Notes under the pieces: generated by a model | Database searches by the model: none | What the model was told of the DNA's origin: nothing | The model's input: the letters and a program-made list of their open reading frames with translations, nothing else | Made by a program: the position numbers and the translations under genes | Assembly (NCBI RefSeq): GCF_001885095.1 | Contig: NZ_LZDD01000001.1 | Coordinates: forward strand, 992,001 to 1,056,000 | Direction: 5' to 3' | Length of the DNA stretch: 64,000 nt | From: Streptococcus bovimastitidis | Lineage (GTDB): Bacteria; Bacillota; Bacilli; Lactobacillales; Streptococcaceae | Shown here: positions 17,114-26,548 of the stretch, in pieces | Layout: each line of letters opens with the position of its first letter | Position numbering within the stretch: position 1 is the first letter of the stretch

Positions 17114-17743
17114 TTACTTAGTTCCAAACAATCTATCGCCAGCGTCACCAAGGCCTGGTACGATGTAGCCATGGTCGTTAAGTTTTTCATCGAGTGCTGC
17201 TGTGAAGATGTCAACATCTGGATGGGCTTCTTGTAATTTTTTAACCCCTTCTGGAGCTGCCACCAGGCAGACAAATTTAATGTTGGCTGCGCCACGTTTT
17301 TTCAAAGAATCTACAGCTAAGATTGCTGAACCACCTGTCGCAAGCATTGGGTCAACAACAAAAATTTGGCGTTGATCAATATCTTCAGGAAGTTTAACCA
17401 AGTATTCAACTGGTTCTAAGGTTTCTTCATCACGGTACATACCAATGTGTCCAACTTTGGCAGCTGGTACGAGACTTAAGAATCCATCTACCATTCCGAT
17501 ACCGGCTCTAAGAATTGGAACAATGGCTAATTTTTTCCCTGTTAATTGTTTCTGAACTGTTTTAGCAACAGGTGTTTGAATTTCAACGTCCTCTAATGGA
17601 AGATCACGTGACACTTCATAACCCATTAACATGGCAATTTCGTTAACTAACTCGCGGAAATTTTTGGTTGAAGTATCCTCTCTGCGCAAAATTGACAGTT
17701 TGTGCTGAATAAGTGGATGTGAAATAACTTGGCATTTTCCCAT
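17114..17743 (-). CDS. upp: Uracil phosphoribosyltransferase
   Basis: The 209-residue enzyme makes UMP from uracil and PRPP. The PRPP loop [11 protein letters not shown] (about 130-140) and the C-terminal uracil-binding [11 protein letters not shown] are intact. It is a single gene with an extended -10 TGGTATAAT about 45 nt upstream of the ATG and AGAAGGA as ribosome binding site. I saw no PyrR-type leader hairpins. Confidence 0.96.
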   Translation of the reverse strand: MGKCQVISHPLIQHKLSILRREDTSTKNFRELVNEIAMLMGYEVSRDLPLEDVEIQTPVAKTVQKQLTGKKLAIVPILRAGIGMVDGFLSLVPAAKVGHIGMYRDEETLEPVEYLVKLPEDIDQRQIFVVDPMLATGGSAILAVDSLKKRGAANIKFVCLVAAPEGVKKLQEAHPDVDIFTAALDEKLNDHGYIVPGLGDAGDRLFGTK

Positions 17744-17907
17744 GGTAGATATGTCCTTCTTTCTATTTTTTCCCTACACATTATACCAAAAATCATTGCT
17801 CTTTGCTGAGGAATTTTTCATTTTAAGGAAATTTCTTTAGATATCAAGCTCGAGCTTTAGGCTAACTAGCCCTGGCTCTGCTTGAAAACAATTGCATCAG
17901 CCCCATG

Positions 17908-17955
17908 AAAAAAAGAACAGTTAGAATCCACTCTAAAGCGGTCGCCTGTTCTTTT
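17908..17955 (-). terminator. Terminator of the YtgP-like flippase gene
   Basis: Outer arms AAAAGAACAG and CTGTTCTTTT enclose an inner TTAGA/TCTAA hairpin. The minus strand then has a U-run. Confidence 0.75.
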
Positions 17956-17967
17956 CTTCTATATTAA

Positions 17968-19602
17968 TTAGTTCATTCTCAATTTTTGTCTCAGTATTTC
18001 TGCCTTATGGCCAATTAATTTATCCAGTTGATGTGTCGCCAGTGTTAAATAACCATAGACCAGAATTCCAATTACACCTATGATGAGAAGATACAAGACG
18101 CTTGACAGGCGTCCAGTTGGCACAAAGATGAAGCCTAGCAGCCAATTACTGATACCTACGACAATTCCCATAATGGCTGTTAAAATAGCAATCAAGGTAA
18201 TTTGTTTGTAGAGCAAGTTACGGTTAAAGTTGGTTACTTGATGCAGGCGTTTATACATAAGGAAAACGGGTACCAAAAGACCTAGGGCTGTTGCTAAGAT
18301 TGGTCCATAAGCATGAAATAGATATATTAAGGGTACCTGAAGAACCAGTTTGGTAATTATCCCATAAGCAAAGTAATATAAGGCTTTGCGATTTTCAAAT
18401 AGAGCCTGTAGCATTGGAGCCAATAAAGTATAAAAGGCTAAGAATACGGTCTGTAAGAGAACAGCTCTAAATAGGGTAATGGCTTCTGCTGAGCTAAAAC
18501 CGTAGAAAACGGAATAAAGCGGGCGTGCTAAGATGATAGCACCCGTTAAAGCTGGTAGTAAGAAAATCATTAGCATGACGATATTATTAATGATCAGTTT
18601 TGCGGAAGCCTTTTTATCTTTTTTAATGTGGTTCTCTGTCAAGAGGGCTATCCCAACACCACCAATTGAGGCCGCAACAGCAATCAAAATCATGGTGATC
18701 TTAGCTGGGTTGGCATTAAAGTAACCAAATTGAATCAAGAGTTGCTCTTTGCTGTAATTGGTAAAAAGCAACATGGTGTTTGAGTAGGTCCATTGATCAA
18801 TCAATTGGAAAGCTTGGATGGCACTACCAATAATGATAAAAGGAATGGATTCTTTCAACGTCTCAAAGAGTAGTCCTTTGGCGTCGATTGGCACATCCTG
18901 TTTTGGTTTAGCAAGAATGGCTCTCAATAAACCTTCTTTGGTTAAGTAGAATACCAGAACAGCCATACTGGCAATCATCCCGATAAAGGCGGCAAAGGTT
19001 GACTGAGTAACAGCATGAAGGTAATCCCCAGAACCCATCTTCATAATCATAAAGGTGGCTGTTAACATCCAAATGACCCTGATAATCTGTTCAGCGATTT
19101 GACTAAGAGCATAAGGTTTAATATTATTGTGCCCTTGGAAAATACCTCGGATGACACTCATGACCGGGAAGATAAAGACAGCTAAAGAAAGGCTGTGCAT
19201 AATCGGGATGAGTTGCCCGTCAGACCCTGACATACTTGAAAAAATAGGTGAGGTCAGGTACATGGTGACTGAGAAAATCAAGCCTAAAATGACCATTAAT
19301 TTCAAGGTCGTACGAATCAGTTGGTAGCTATGTTCTTTCTGGTTGAGGGAGTTGTACTTGGCAACTTGTTTAGCGATGGCAACATTGAGCCCCGTTGTTG
19401 AAATCAACAAAAAATAGGCATATACATTATAGCCCATATTAAAGAGTGCGTTGGCTTGTGTCGCATGTTGGCCCATCCAAATTAACCAAGGGATGATGTA
19501 GATGACACCTAGCAAGCGACTAATAAAGTTACTAGCTGTCGACCAAACTGTCCCCTGCAACATCAGTTCTTCTTGTGTCAGTTCTTTTTTCTTCTTATCC
19601 AT
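17968..19602 (-). CDS. Putative lipid II flippase, YtgP/MurJ-like
   Basis: The 544-residue protein has about 14 hydrophobic helices and belongs to the MOP exporter superfamily (polysaccharide transporter branch). The Streptococcus pyogenes YtgP homologue was shown to replace E. coli MurJ, so lipid II flipping is the likely role. The N-terminus MDKKKKELTQEELMLQGTVW precedes the first helix, and family charged positions such as ASNFISRLLG are present. It is divergent from murE across an 86-bp gap, linking two peptidoglycan steps. Confidence 0.88.
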   Translation of the reverse strand: MDKKKKELTQEELMLQGTVWSTASNFISRLLGVIYIIPWLIWMGQHATQANALFNMGYNVYAYFLLISTTGLNVAIAKQVAKYNSLNQKEHSYQLIRTTLKLMVILGLIFSVTMYLTSPIFSSMSGSDGQLIPIMHSLSLAVFIFPVMSVIRGIFQGHNNIKPYALSQIAEQIIRVIWMLTATFMIMKMGSGDYLHAVTQSTFAAFIGMIASMAVLVFYLTKEGLLRAILAKPKQDVPIDAKGLLFETLKESIPFIIIGSAIQAFQLIDQWTYSNTMLLFTNYSKEQLLIQFGYFNANPAKITMILIAVAASIGGVGIALLTENHIKKDKKASAKLIINNIVMLMIFLLPALTGAIILARPLYSVFYGFSSAEAITLFRAVLLQTVFLAFYTLLAPMLQALFENRKALYYFAYGIITKLVLQVPLIYLFHAYGPILATALGLLVPVFLMYKRLHQVTNFNRNLLYKQITLIAILTAIMGIVVGISNWLLGFIFVPTGRLSSVLYLLIIGVIGILVYGYLTLATHQLDKLIGHKAEILRQKLRMN

Positions 19603-19652
19603 AATAATTCTTTCTTCTTATAATAGAACTATTATAAACTTTTGCTAGTTAC

Positions 19653-19681
19653 TTGTAAATCTGAAACATAAAAGATAAAAT
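19653..19681 (+). promoter_or_regulatory. murE promoter placed for a leaderless transcript
   Basis: -35 TTGTAA (19653-19658) and -10 TAAAAT (19676-19681) are 17 bp apart. Only 7 nt (AAGAATT) separate the -10 from the ATG at 19689, and no Shine-Dalgarno sequence is present. Confidence 0.65.
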
Positions 19682-19688
19682 AAGAATT

Positions 19689-21143
19689 ATGATAAGAATC
19701 GAAACTATAATTGACCTCTTGAAAGCTGATCACAATTTTCGTGAGGTCATTTCAAATGACACCTATTACTATAATTTTTCAGGATTAGCTTTTGATCAAC
19801 TGAGCTATGATAGCCGCCAAGTTGATGACAAAACCTTATTTTTTGCTAAAGGAGCAAACTTCAAGGCTGAGTATTTGGAAACTGCACTTGCGGAAGGCCT
19901 ACCTGCTTATGTCTCAGAAGTTGATTATGGTTTGTCTATCCCAGCTATCCTTGTCAATGACATCAAACAAGCCATGTCCATTATTGCCATGACTTTTTAT
20001 GGTGATCCTCAGGATAAATTAAAACTTTTGGCATTTACCGGAACTAAAGGGAAAACAACCTCTGCTTACTATGCCTACCATATTTTAAAAGAATCGCATA
20101 AACCAGCCATGTTGTCGACTATGAACACAACCCTAGATGGTAAGACTTTTTTCAAGTCCCAGTTGACAACACCAGAAAGTTTAGACCTCTTTAAAATGAT
20201 GGCTGAATGTGTAGCAAATGGCATGACTCACCTGATTATGGAGGTTTCAAGCCAGGCTTATCTAGTTGGTCGTGTCTATGGCCTCACTTTTGATGTTGGC
20301 GTCTTCCTGAACATTAGCCCTGACCATATTGGTCCAATTGAGCACCCAACCTTTGAAGACTATTTCTATCACAAACGTCTTTTGATGGAAAATAGCCGAG
20401 CTGTGATCATAAATAGCGGCATGGATCATTTCCAAATCCTCAAGGAGCAAGTAGCCGATCAAGACCAAGATTTTTATGGTGCTGATTCCGAAAACACCAT
20501 TCTTAATAGCCAAGCCTTCAGCTTCACAGCTACTGGCAAATTGGCAGGTGATTACCAAACCAATTTAATTGGTCACTTCAATCAAGAAAATGCCATTGCT
20601 GCCGGCCTGGCTGCCCTTCGATTAGGGGCCAGCCTTGAGGATATCAAAAATGGGATTGCCGCGACCAGTGTACCAGGTCGGATGGAAGTCTTGAACCATC
20701 CAAGCGGTGCTAAAGTCTTTGTAGACTACGCCCATAATGGTGATAGTTTGGAAAAATTAGTTTCCGTAGTGGAAACCCACCAAAAAGGTAAAATAACCTT
20801 AATTATTGGTGCTACTGGAAACAAGGGTGAAAGCCGTCGTGCAGATTTCGGAAAAGTTATCAGTAATCACCCTGCCATTGATGTTATTTTAACAGCTGAT
20901 GATCCTAACTATGAGAGTCCACAAGCCATATCAGAAGAAATTGCTAGCCATGTAGAGCGGCCACTTGAGATCATTGTTGATCGTGAACAAGCTATTAAAG
21001 CTGGTTTGGCTTACTGTCGTCAAGAAGGAGATGCCTTGATTATTTCGGGTAAAGGGGCGGATGCTTATCAAATTGTTAATGGTCAAAAGATGGAATATGC
21101 TGGTGACTATGCCATCGCCCAAGCATTTATGGAAAACCTATAA
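19689..21143 (+). CDS. murE: UDP-MurNAc-L-Ala-D-Glu--L-lysine ligase
   Basis: The 484-residue Mur ligase adds the third stem residue of peptidoglycan. The ATP loop GTKGKTT spans 118-124. The DDPN motif ([10 protein letters not shown], about 405) is the lysine-type signature, where meso-diaminopimelate enzymes have DNPR, so the cell wall uses Lys as in other streptococci. Length matches streptococcal MurE. The promoter suggests a leaderless mRNA. It is divergent from the flippase gene and ends at a strong terminator. Confidence 0.96.
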   Translation: MIRIETIIDLLKADHNFREVISNDTYYYNFSGLAFDQLSYDSRQVDDKTLFFAKGANFKAEYLETALAEGLPAYVSEVDYGLSIPAILVNDIKQAMSIIAMTFYGDPQDKLKLLAFTGTKGKTTSAYYAYHILKESHKPAMLSTMNTTLDGKTFFKSQLTTPESLDLFKMMAECVANGMTHLIMEVSSQAYLVGRVYGLTFDVGVFLNISPDHIGPIEHPTFEDYFYHKRLLMENSRAVIINSGMDHFQILKEQVADQDQDFYGADSENTILNSQAFSFTATGKLAGDYQTNLIGHFNQENAIAAGLAALRLGASLEDIKNGIAATSVPGRMEVLNHPSGAKVFVDYAHNGDSLEKLVSVVETHQKGKITLIIGATGNKGESRRADFGKVISNHPAIDVILTADDPNYESPQAISEEIASHVERPLEIIVDREQAIKAGLAYCRQEGDALIISGKGADAYQIVNGQKMEYAGDYAIAQAFMENL

Positions 21144-21151
21144 TTCATTAA

Positions 21152-21179
21152 AACATAAGTCCATGGACTTATGTTTTTT
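21152..21179 (+). terminator. Terminator of murE
   Basis: A perfect inverted repeat, with arms AACATAAGTCC and GGACTTATGTT around AT, is followed by a T-run. Confidence 0.9.
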
Positions 21180-21485
21180 CTCTTATCTAGGCAGTGATAT
21201 TATTCCCTCTTGTATAAAGACCTTTTTTCATCTGAATGAAGTAAGTCAGTTACCAATTTATTTTTCGATACTTACTCTCCACAATTCATGCATTCATTAT
21301 CTGAAAATCTCATCTCAAACGGGGTCTTTTAGAATGATTCTTGCTACTCTTTTTAACCATTCTAAAGTGTCTCATTTTCTTTTAAAAAAATAAGAAAAGT
21401 GAAAGAAAAGCCTATGTTAAGCCATTCTGATATGCTATAATGAAATAGCTTTTAGCAAAAATAAATGCTGATAGGAGGTGCACAA
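21180..21485 (+). promoter_or_regulatory. Upstream region of the ferrichrome importer operon
   Basis: No gene is seen. An extended -10 TGCTATAAT (hexamer 21436-21441) and AGGAGGTG (21473-21480) serve the first importer gene. TTAGAATGATTCTTG (21329-21343) resembles the 7-1-7 Fur/PerR box TTAGAATnATTCTAA at 12 of the 14 fixed positions, about 95 bp upstream of the -10. CATTATCTGAAAATC (21295-21309) matches CodY at 12 of 15. Both sites are tentative. Confidence 0.4.
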
Positions 21486-22268
21486 ATGGCAACCATTCAA
21501 GCAAAAAATCTCAGCCTTCAATATGATAAAAAAACCATTATTTCAAATTTATCACTTGATTTTCCTGAACAGAAACTGACAACAATTATTGGTGCTAATG
21601 GTTGTGGCAAATCAACTTTGCTCAAAGCATTAACAAGGATTCTTCCCCTGGCCGATGGCCAAGTAGTGATTGATGGTCAAGCCATCTCTTCGTTACCAAC
21701 AAAGGAAGTTGCTAAAAAAATGGCCCTCTTACCTCAAAGTCAAGAAGTCAACTCTGGCATCACTGTCTATGAACTGGTTTCTTACGGTCGTTACCCTCAC
21801 CTCAATCAATTGGGACGCCTCAGTACTGAAGATCATCAAATTATTAACTGGGCACTTACTATTAGTAAGTTAAATGACTTACGTTATGACGATGTTGATT
21901 CCCTTTCTGGCGGTCAGAAACAAAGGGTTTGGATAGCTATGGCTTTAGCCCAAGATACCGATACCATTTTTTTAGATGAACCAACTACTTATCTAGACCT
22001 TAACCATCAAATTGAAGTACTAGATTTATTGAAAGATTTAGTAGAGAAGTCACATAAAACCATTATCATGGTTTTACACGATTTAAACCTGTCTGCACGC
22101 TACTCAGACCAAATGATTGCCATGAAAGAGGGGGCAATCATTAAACAAGGAAGTGTTGCTGAGATTATGACTGCAAAAGTTATTCAAGACACCTTTGCCA
22201 TTGAAGCTCAGATTGTGGAAGATCCTATATACCATTGCCCCATTATGTTGACTTATCAACTCATATAA
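21486..22268 (+). CDS. fhuC: Iron-hydroxamate ABC transporter ATPase
   Basis: The 260-residue ATPase has Walker A GANGCGKST, signature LSGGQKQR and Walker B TIFLDEPTTYLDL, as in FhuC-type siderophore ATPases. In S. pyogenes the equivalent is the ferrichrome transporter FtsA. The frame opens earlier at 21465, but that start includes AGGAGGTG, which fits the ATG at 21486. It is first in an operon with a binding lipoprotein and two permeases. Confidence 0.92.
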   Translation: MATIQAKNLSLQYDKKTIISNLSLDFPEQKLTTIIGANGCGKSTLLKALTRILPLADGQVVIDGQAISSLPTKEVAKKMALLPQSQEVNSGITVYELVSYGRYPHLNQLGRLSTEDHQIINWALTISKLNDLRYDDVDSLSGGQKQRVWIAMALAQDTDTIFLDEPTTYLDLNHQIEVLDLLKDLVEKSHKTIIMVLHDLNLSARYSDQMIAMKEGAIIKQGSVAEIMTAKVIQDTFAIEAQIVEDPIYHCPIMLTYQLI

Positions 22269-22292
22269 ATTTTATACTAGGAGAATAGTATT

Positions 22293-23219
22293 ATGAAAAA
22301 AATGTTTGCCTTTATAGCAGTACTTGCAAGTTGCTTTTTATTAGTTGCTTGTTCAAGCAATCCGCAAAATGCTAAGGATGATAAACTTGTCATCTCAAAA
22401 ATGCCTAAGATTTCCGGCTTCACCTATAAAGGTCAAGTGCCTGAAAATCCTAAGCGCGTGATTTCATTATCTTCAACTTATACTGGTTACCTTGCCAAAT
22501 TAGACCTAAATCTTGTTGGGGTGACCTCTTACGATCAAAAGAATCCCGTTTTAAAGAAATATATCAAAAATGCTAAAGTTGTTTCTGCAACTGATTTAGA
22601 AGCTATCACAGCTCTGAAACCTGATCTTATAATCGTTGGTTCAACTGAAGAGAATCAAGAGCAATTGGCTGAAATTGCACCAACAATTTCAATAGAATAC
22701 CGTAAACACGACTACCTTCAAGTCTTTTCTGATTTCGGTAAGGTCTTCAATAAGAGCAAAGAAACCGATCAATGGTTAAATGACTGGAAACAAAAGACAA
22801 GTGCATTATCTAAAGAAGTCAAAGCTGTCACTGGCAAAAATGCTACTTTTACCATCATGGGACTCTATGAAAAAGAAATCTATCTCTTTGGTAAGGATTG
22901 GGGCCGTGGGGGCGAAATCATTCATCAGGCTTTCGGCTATAAAGCGCCAGATAAAGTGGAAAAAGAGGTTTTCCCTAAAGGCTATCTTTCTATTTCCCAA
23001 GAAGTCTTACCAGATTATATTGGCGACTATGTCGTCGTCGCAGCCGAAGATGAAAAAACTGGTGCTGCATTATATGAAAGCCAAATCTGGAAAAATCTGC
23101 CTGCCGTTCAGAAAAAACAGATTATTAAGGTCAATGCCAATACCTTCTACTTCACTGATCCACTTTCTTTGGAATATGAGCTAAAGACCTTGAAAAAAGC
23201 CATTTTAGCAAACAAGTAA
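22293..23219 (+). CDS. fhuD: Iron-hydroxamate-binding lipoprotein
   Basis: The 308-residue lipoprotein has signal [14 protein letters not shown] and lipobox LVAC (Cys20), followed by a two-lobed FhuD/FepB-type binding fold with the [17 protein letters not shown] start. It captures ferrichrome-type siderophores outside the cell. It lies 24 bp after the ATPase gene and 16 bp before the first permease. The ligand is inferred from the family. Confidence 0.92.
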   Translation: MKKMFAFIAVLASCFLLVACSSNPQNAKDDKLVISKMPKISGFTYKGQVPENPKRVISLSSTYTGYLAKLDLNLVGVTSYDQKNPVLKKYIKNAKVVSATDLEAITALKPDLIIVGSTEENQEQLAEIAPTISIEYRKHDYLQVFSDFGKVFNKSKETDQWLNDWKQKTSALSKEVKAVTGKNATFTIMGLYEKEIYLFGKDWGRGGEIIHQAFGYKAPDKVEKEVFPKGYLSISQEVLPDYIGDYVVVAAEDEKTGAALYESQIWKNLPAVQKKQIIKVNANTFYFTDPLSLEYELKTLKKAILANK

Positions 23220-23235
23220 TAAGAAAGGATTGCTC

Positions 23236-24264
23236 ATGTTGACCTTAAGAAAGCCACAATTGGCAGCCACAAAGCAAAAGCAGGATTTCTACCTCCTTTT
23301 AGCTTTTATCAGCATTAGTTTCTTAGTGGTCTTCTATTTGAGCCTCCGTTTCGGTGCCAAAAGCTTAAGCCATGAGGAACTCCTGCATATTCTTTTTAAT
23401 CAATCAGACAATAGCAGACAAAGTACCATCCTTTGGAACCTACGCCTTCCAAGAATCATTGGAGCTATCCTAGTTGGAGCGGCCTTAGCCGTCTCCGGTG
23501 CACTCATGCAGGGCATAACACGAAATCCTATTGCTGACCCTGGTCTATTAGGGGTCAATAGCGGAGCCGGACTGGCCCTGGTCATTGCCTATGCCATCTT
23601 CCATCATTTGCACTACTCACTAATCATTTTAGTCTGCCTAATAGGAGCAAGTCTGGCCAGTCTCATCATCTTTGGTCTTTCCTATCAAGTTGGGCGAGGT
23701 TACCAACAACTGCGGCTAATCTTAGCTGGTGCTATGGTATCGACCTTATTTATGGCATTAGGCCAGGCCATCACTAATTATTTTCATTTGGCTAACGCCA
23801 TTATAGGATGGCAGGCTGGTGGCCTAGTGGCCACTAATTGGAAAATGATTGCTTATGTAGCCCCCTTAATTCTGACAGCACTAATGATTGCCCAGCTCCT
23901 ATCTTATCAATTAACCATCCTAAATCTCAACGAGAACCAAGCTAAGGCTTTAGGACAATCCACTATTAAGATGACCCTGATTTTGATGGCACTGGTTTTA
24001 ATACTTTCAGCTGCAGCTGTCGCCTTAGCAGGAAGTATTGCTTTTGTGGGGTTAATTATCCCTCACCTGATCAAAAAATATATCCCGCAAACTTATCAGC
24101 TCAGCCTGCCTTTGATTGCTTTGACTGGTTCTACTTTTTTACTGCTTGTCGATTTGCTTTGCCGAGCAATCAATCCCCCCGTGGAGACACCCCTAACAGC
24201 CCTGGTCAGTTTGATTGGCTTTCCTGCTTTCTTATGGTTGGTTCGCAAAGGAGATAAGCTATGA
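23236..24264 (+). CDS. fhuB: Iron-hydroxamate ABC permease, first subunit
   Basis: The 342-residue FecCD-family permease has about nine to ten helices, with LRLPRIIGAILVGAALAVSG and the GITRNPIADPGLLGVNSGAG loop that is the family signature. An upstream TTG (23230) is in frame, but the ATG at 23236 with AAAGGA upstream is better placed. It overlaps the next permease by 4 bp. Confidence 0.92.
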   Translation: MLTLRKPQLAATKQKQDFYLLLAFISISFLVVFYLSLRFGAKSLSHEELLHILFNQSDNSRQSTILWNLRLPRIIGAILVGAALAVSGALMQGITRNPIADPGLLGVNSGAGLALVIAYAIFHHLHYSLIILVCLIGASLASLIIFGLSYQVGRGYQQLRLILAGAMVSTLFMALGQAITNYFHLANAIIGWQAGGLVATNWKMIAYVAPLILTALMIAQLLSYQLTILNLNENQAKALGQSTIKMTLILMALVLILSAAAVALAGSIAFVGLIIPHLIKKYIPQTYQLSLPLIALTGSTFLLLVDLLCRAINPPVETPLTALVSLIGFPAFLWLVRKGDKL

Positions 24265-25262
24265 GACATAAAAAGTCCAGAAAACTTAGTCTTGGACTAC
24301 TCGTCACTTTAAGTCTTCTGATTCTGCTGTCGCTCTCAATCGGCGACAGTTCCTTTTCAGCGACGACACTGATTGACTTATTGACTGGAAAAGCCGATTC
24401 TGCTTTGGTCTTTATCATCACCAAGATTCGCCTCCCTAGGCTACTTGCTGCCCTCTTTGGTGGAGCCTCACTTGCCATCTCAGGTATTATTTTGCAAAGC
24501 CTGACCAAAAATCCTCTGGCTGATTCCGGTATTTTAGGAATCAATGCTGGAGCGGGTTTGGTGATAACGGTCTTTACCATATTTGATTTCATGGCAAGTT
24601 CGCAAAGTCTTTATTTGCTGCCTCTATTTGCCATGTTAGGAGCACTCCTAACGGTTACTCTGGTCTATCTCATGTCCAGTTCTAAAAGTGCTCCCCTTAA
24701 CCCTGTCACCCTGATTATTACCGGTGTTGGTCTATCTATGATGTTATCCAGTTTGATGATTGCCTTAGTTGGTAATGTTAATCCCTATAAAGTGGACTAT
24801 ATCGTTAACTGGTTGAGTGGACGGATTACCGGCGATGACTGGCCTAGCCTCATGCTCATCATGCCCCTAATGCTTATCCTTTGGCTGCTGTCCTATCGAC
24901 GGGCCTACCAATGGAATATTATGGGGCTATCAGAAGAAACAGCACTCGGTCTTGGTCTAAACTTGCGGCGAGAACGTGAGCTGGCCTTACTGCTTGCTTC
25001 TTGTTTAGCAGCCTTGAGTGTCATCTTAATTGGCAATATTGCCTTCATTGGCCTCATGGCAGGGCACCTCAGTCGTCAATTGGTTGGTGACGACCACCGG
25101 CTAAATCTTCCCCTAAGCGCCCTAATTGGTATGATTTTACTCTTACTAGCAGATACCATTACAAGAGTCTTCTTGGTCGGAAGTAACATTCCAACAGGGA
25201 TTATCATGTCAATCATCGGTGCTCCCTATTTTCTCTATTTAATGACAAAAAATAACATTTAA
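24261..25262 (+). CDS. fhuG: Iron-hydroxamate ABC permease, second subunit
   Basis: The 333-residue FecCD-family permease carries IRLPRLLAALFGGASLAISG and LTKNPLADSGILGINAGAG, the same signatures as its partner. Start and stop overlap (ATGA) with the upstream permease, so the two are made in equal amounts for a heterodimeric channel. It ends the operon at a bidirectional terminator. Confidence 0.92.
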   Translation: MRHKKSRKLSLGLLVTLSLLILLSLSIGDSSFSATTLIDLLTGKADSALVFIITKIRLPRLLAALFGGASLAISGIILQSLTKNPLADSGILGINAGAGLVITVFTIFDFMASSQSLYLLPLFAMLGALLTVTLVYLMSSSKSAPLNPVTLIITGVGLSMMLSSLMIALVGNVNPYKVDYIVNWLSGRITGDDWPSLMLIMPLMLILWLLSYRRAYQWNIMGLSEETALGLGLNLRRERELALLLASCLAALSVILIGNIAFIGLMAGHLSRQLVGDDHRLNLPLSALIGMILLLLADTITRVFLVGSNIPTGIIMSIIGAPYFLYLMTKNNI

Positions 25263-25294
25263 AAAGATCAAAATCGTTCTGATTTTGATCTTTT
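25262..25294. terminator. Bidirectional terminator after the importer operon
   Basis: Arms AAAAGATCAAAATC and GATTTTGATCTTTT enclose GTTCT, between convergent genes. Confidence 0.88.
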
Positions 25295-25296
25295 CT

Positions 25297-25959
25297 TTAT
25301 TGAAGACTGGGTGCCTGATAGATTAAGTTTTCCTGATCTAAGCGACCCAATAAGTGGTATCTCTTTTCTTCTTTTTCCTGTAAATAAGCTAACGTAACCA
25401 AGCTCTGGCAGAAAACATCAGGACGTTTCTGCAAAACTAAGTCCTTTCTCAGAAACTTCATCATGAAAGTTGTCAAGTATTTCAAAGCATAATCAGGATT
25501 GACATCGCCTAAGATTTGGTAAAGAGCTTCCTGCTCAGCTGACATGGGATAGGCATGTTGCAACTTGTAGAAATAATTAGCCAAGGTCAGGGTTTTACGT
25601 TCAAAGTCTGTTTCTTCAATAATCTGCAAGTCATTGGTTTTGTTGGTTAAAACCGTCTTGTATCGAAGTGACTTGATTTCTTGGTAAAGAGTGGATTGAT
25701 CATCGACAAATACCATTTCATCCAATTGCAATTCTTCTAAAGTGTCTACTTGCGGTAGGTTTAATTGATAGCGTCTTTTACTTCTTGTGATATAGCCATT
25801 CTCAATATACAAATCAAGGGCCCTATCTAGCTGTTTCATGTCTGGGAAGGCTTTTTTGATGTGCCTTAGGGTTACATCATCATTGACATAAAGGTAATTA
25901 ATGAGGTCTTGAAAGAAGGTTTGGCGCGTGATTTTATTGGGGTTGACAACCAGTAACAT
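25297..25959 (-). CDS. DUF1803-like conserved streptococcal protein
   Basis: The 220-residue soluble protein appears to start with a winged-helix-like segment (about 10-65, DVTLRHIKKAFPDMKQLDRA and a KRRYQL wing) and resembles the DUF1803 proteins of streptococci. Function is unknown. AGAGGAGG lies about 12 nt upstream and inside a 26-codon reading frame (25962-26042), so translation may be coupled. It is convergent with the iron importer. Confidence 0.75.
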   Translation of the reverse strand: MLLVVNPNKITRQTFFQDLINYLYVNDDVTLRHIKKAFPDMKQLDRALDLYIENGYITRSKRRYQLNLPQVDTLEELQLDEMVFVDDQSTLYQEIKSLRYKTVLTNKTNDLQIIEETDFERKTLTLANYFYKLQHAYPMSAEQEALYQILGDVNPDYALKYLTTFMMKFLRKDLVLQKRPDVFCQSLVTLAYLQEKEEKRYHLLGRLDQENLIYQAPSLQ

Positions 25960-25961
25960 CT

Positions 25962-26042
25962 CTATAAAAGTCCTCCTCTGAAAAGCTGACTATCGTTGAT
26001 GGTTAATATAAGCATGAAAACTAAAAATGTAGTTAATTTCAT
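25962..26042 (-). CDS. Possible 26-residue hydrophobic small protein
   Basis: A 26-codon frame (MKLTTFLVFMLILTINDSQL then FRGGLL) has a good ribosome binding site, AGGAG 7 nt before its ATG, and ends 2 nt before the DUF1803-like gene. Residues 1-14 are hydrophobic enough for a short membrane helix. Its final Arg-Gly-Gly codons form the AGAGGAGG of the next gene. It could be a leader peptide, a membrane microprotein or chance. Confidence 0.4.
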   Translation of the reverse strand: MKLTTFLVFMLILTINDSQLFRGGLL

Positions 26043-26058
26043 TTTACTTCTCCTATCT

Positions 26059-26085
26059 TAAAAAAAGTGGGCAAGCCCACTTTTT
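26059..26085 (-). terminator. Terminator of the ppaC operon
   Basis: Arms AAAAAGTGGG (26062-26071) and CCCACTTTTT (26076-26085) are followed on the minus strand by a U-run. The stop codon of the upstream gene sits at its edge. Confidence 0.85.
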
Positions 26086-26548
26086 ATACATATTGACCTT
26101 TAATAACGAAGAAAGTTCCACGAATTTCGCCAGCAAGTTTTGAGCGTTGACGGGCGAATTTAAATTTGCCTTCAAATTCTTTTGGAATCTCAATGCCATT
26201 TGATAACTTGAAGCCGACAGCTCGTTTGCCACCTTCAGCAAGGGTGTAGAGGACATTGACAGCTAGTCCATTGTCATAATAGACATGAGACCAAAGAATG
26301 CCATCAACTTCCATTTGTGAGACACAAAGGGGCTTGTATGGGAAAGCCATCTCACGTTCTTCCAAGACTTTTTCGATAAAGGGTAAAATCTCAGGTTTCT
26401 CTTCTGGTGTGAAGACTTCATAGTAGATTTTATATTTATTGAAAAAGTAGCGTGCTTCGTTGGCTCTTAAGCCAGCTAAGACATCTTTAACTGGACTTTC
26501 TTCTAATAAAGTTGTTTCGATTTCTTTAAAATTAACAATATAAGACAT
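26084..26548 (-). CDS. Conserved protein of unknown function
   Basis: I do not recognise this 154-residue protein. It is soluble, with alternating charged helices and strands and no signal or membrane segment. Its start overlaps the ppaC stop by one base (TAATG), so it is translationally coupled to the pyrophosphatase and ends at a terminator. The tight link suggests an accessory role in phosphate or nucleotide metabolism, but nothing in the sequence shows this. Confidence 0.7.
   Translation of the reverse strand: MSYIVNFKEIETTLLEESPVKDVLAGLRANEARYFFNKYKIYYEVFTPEEKPEILPFIEKVLEEREMAFPYKPLCVSQMEVDGILWSHVYYDNGLAVNVLYTLAEGGKRAVGFKLSNGIEIPKEFEGKFKFARQRSKLAGEIRGTFFVIKGQYV

Noticed and set aside
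21061..21393. 110-codon plus-strand frame across the murE end and its terminator
   Set aside because: It runs in another frame of murE, crosses the strong murE terminator and has no ribosome binding site or family resemblance.
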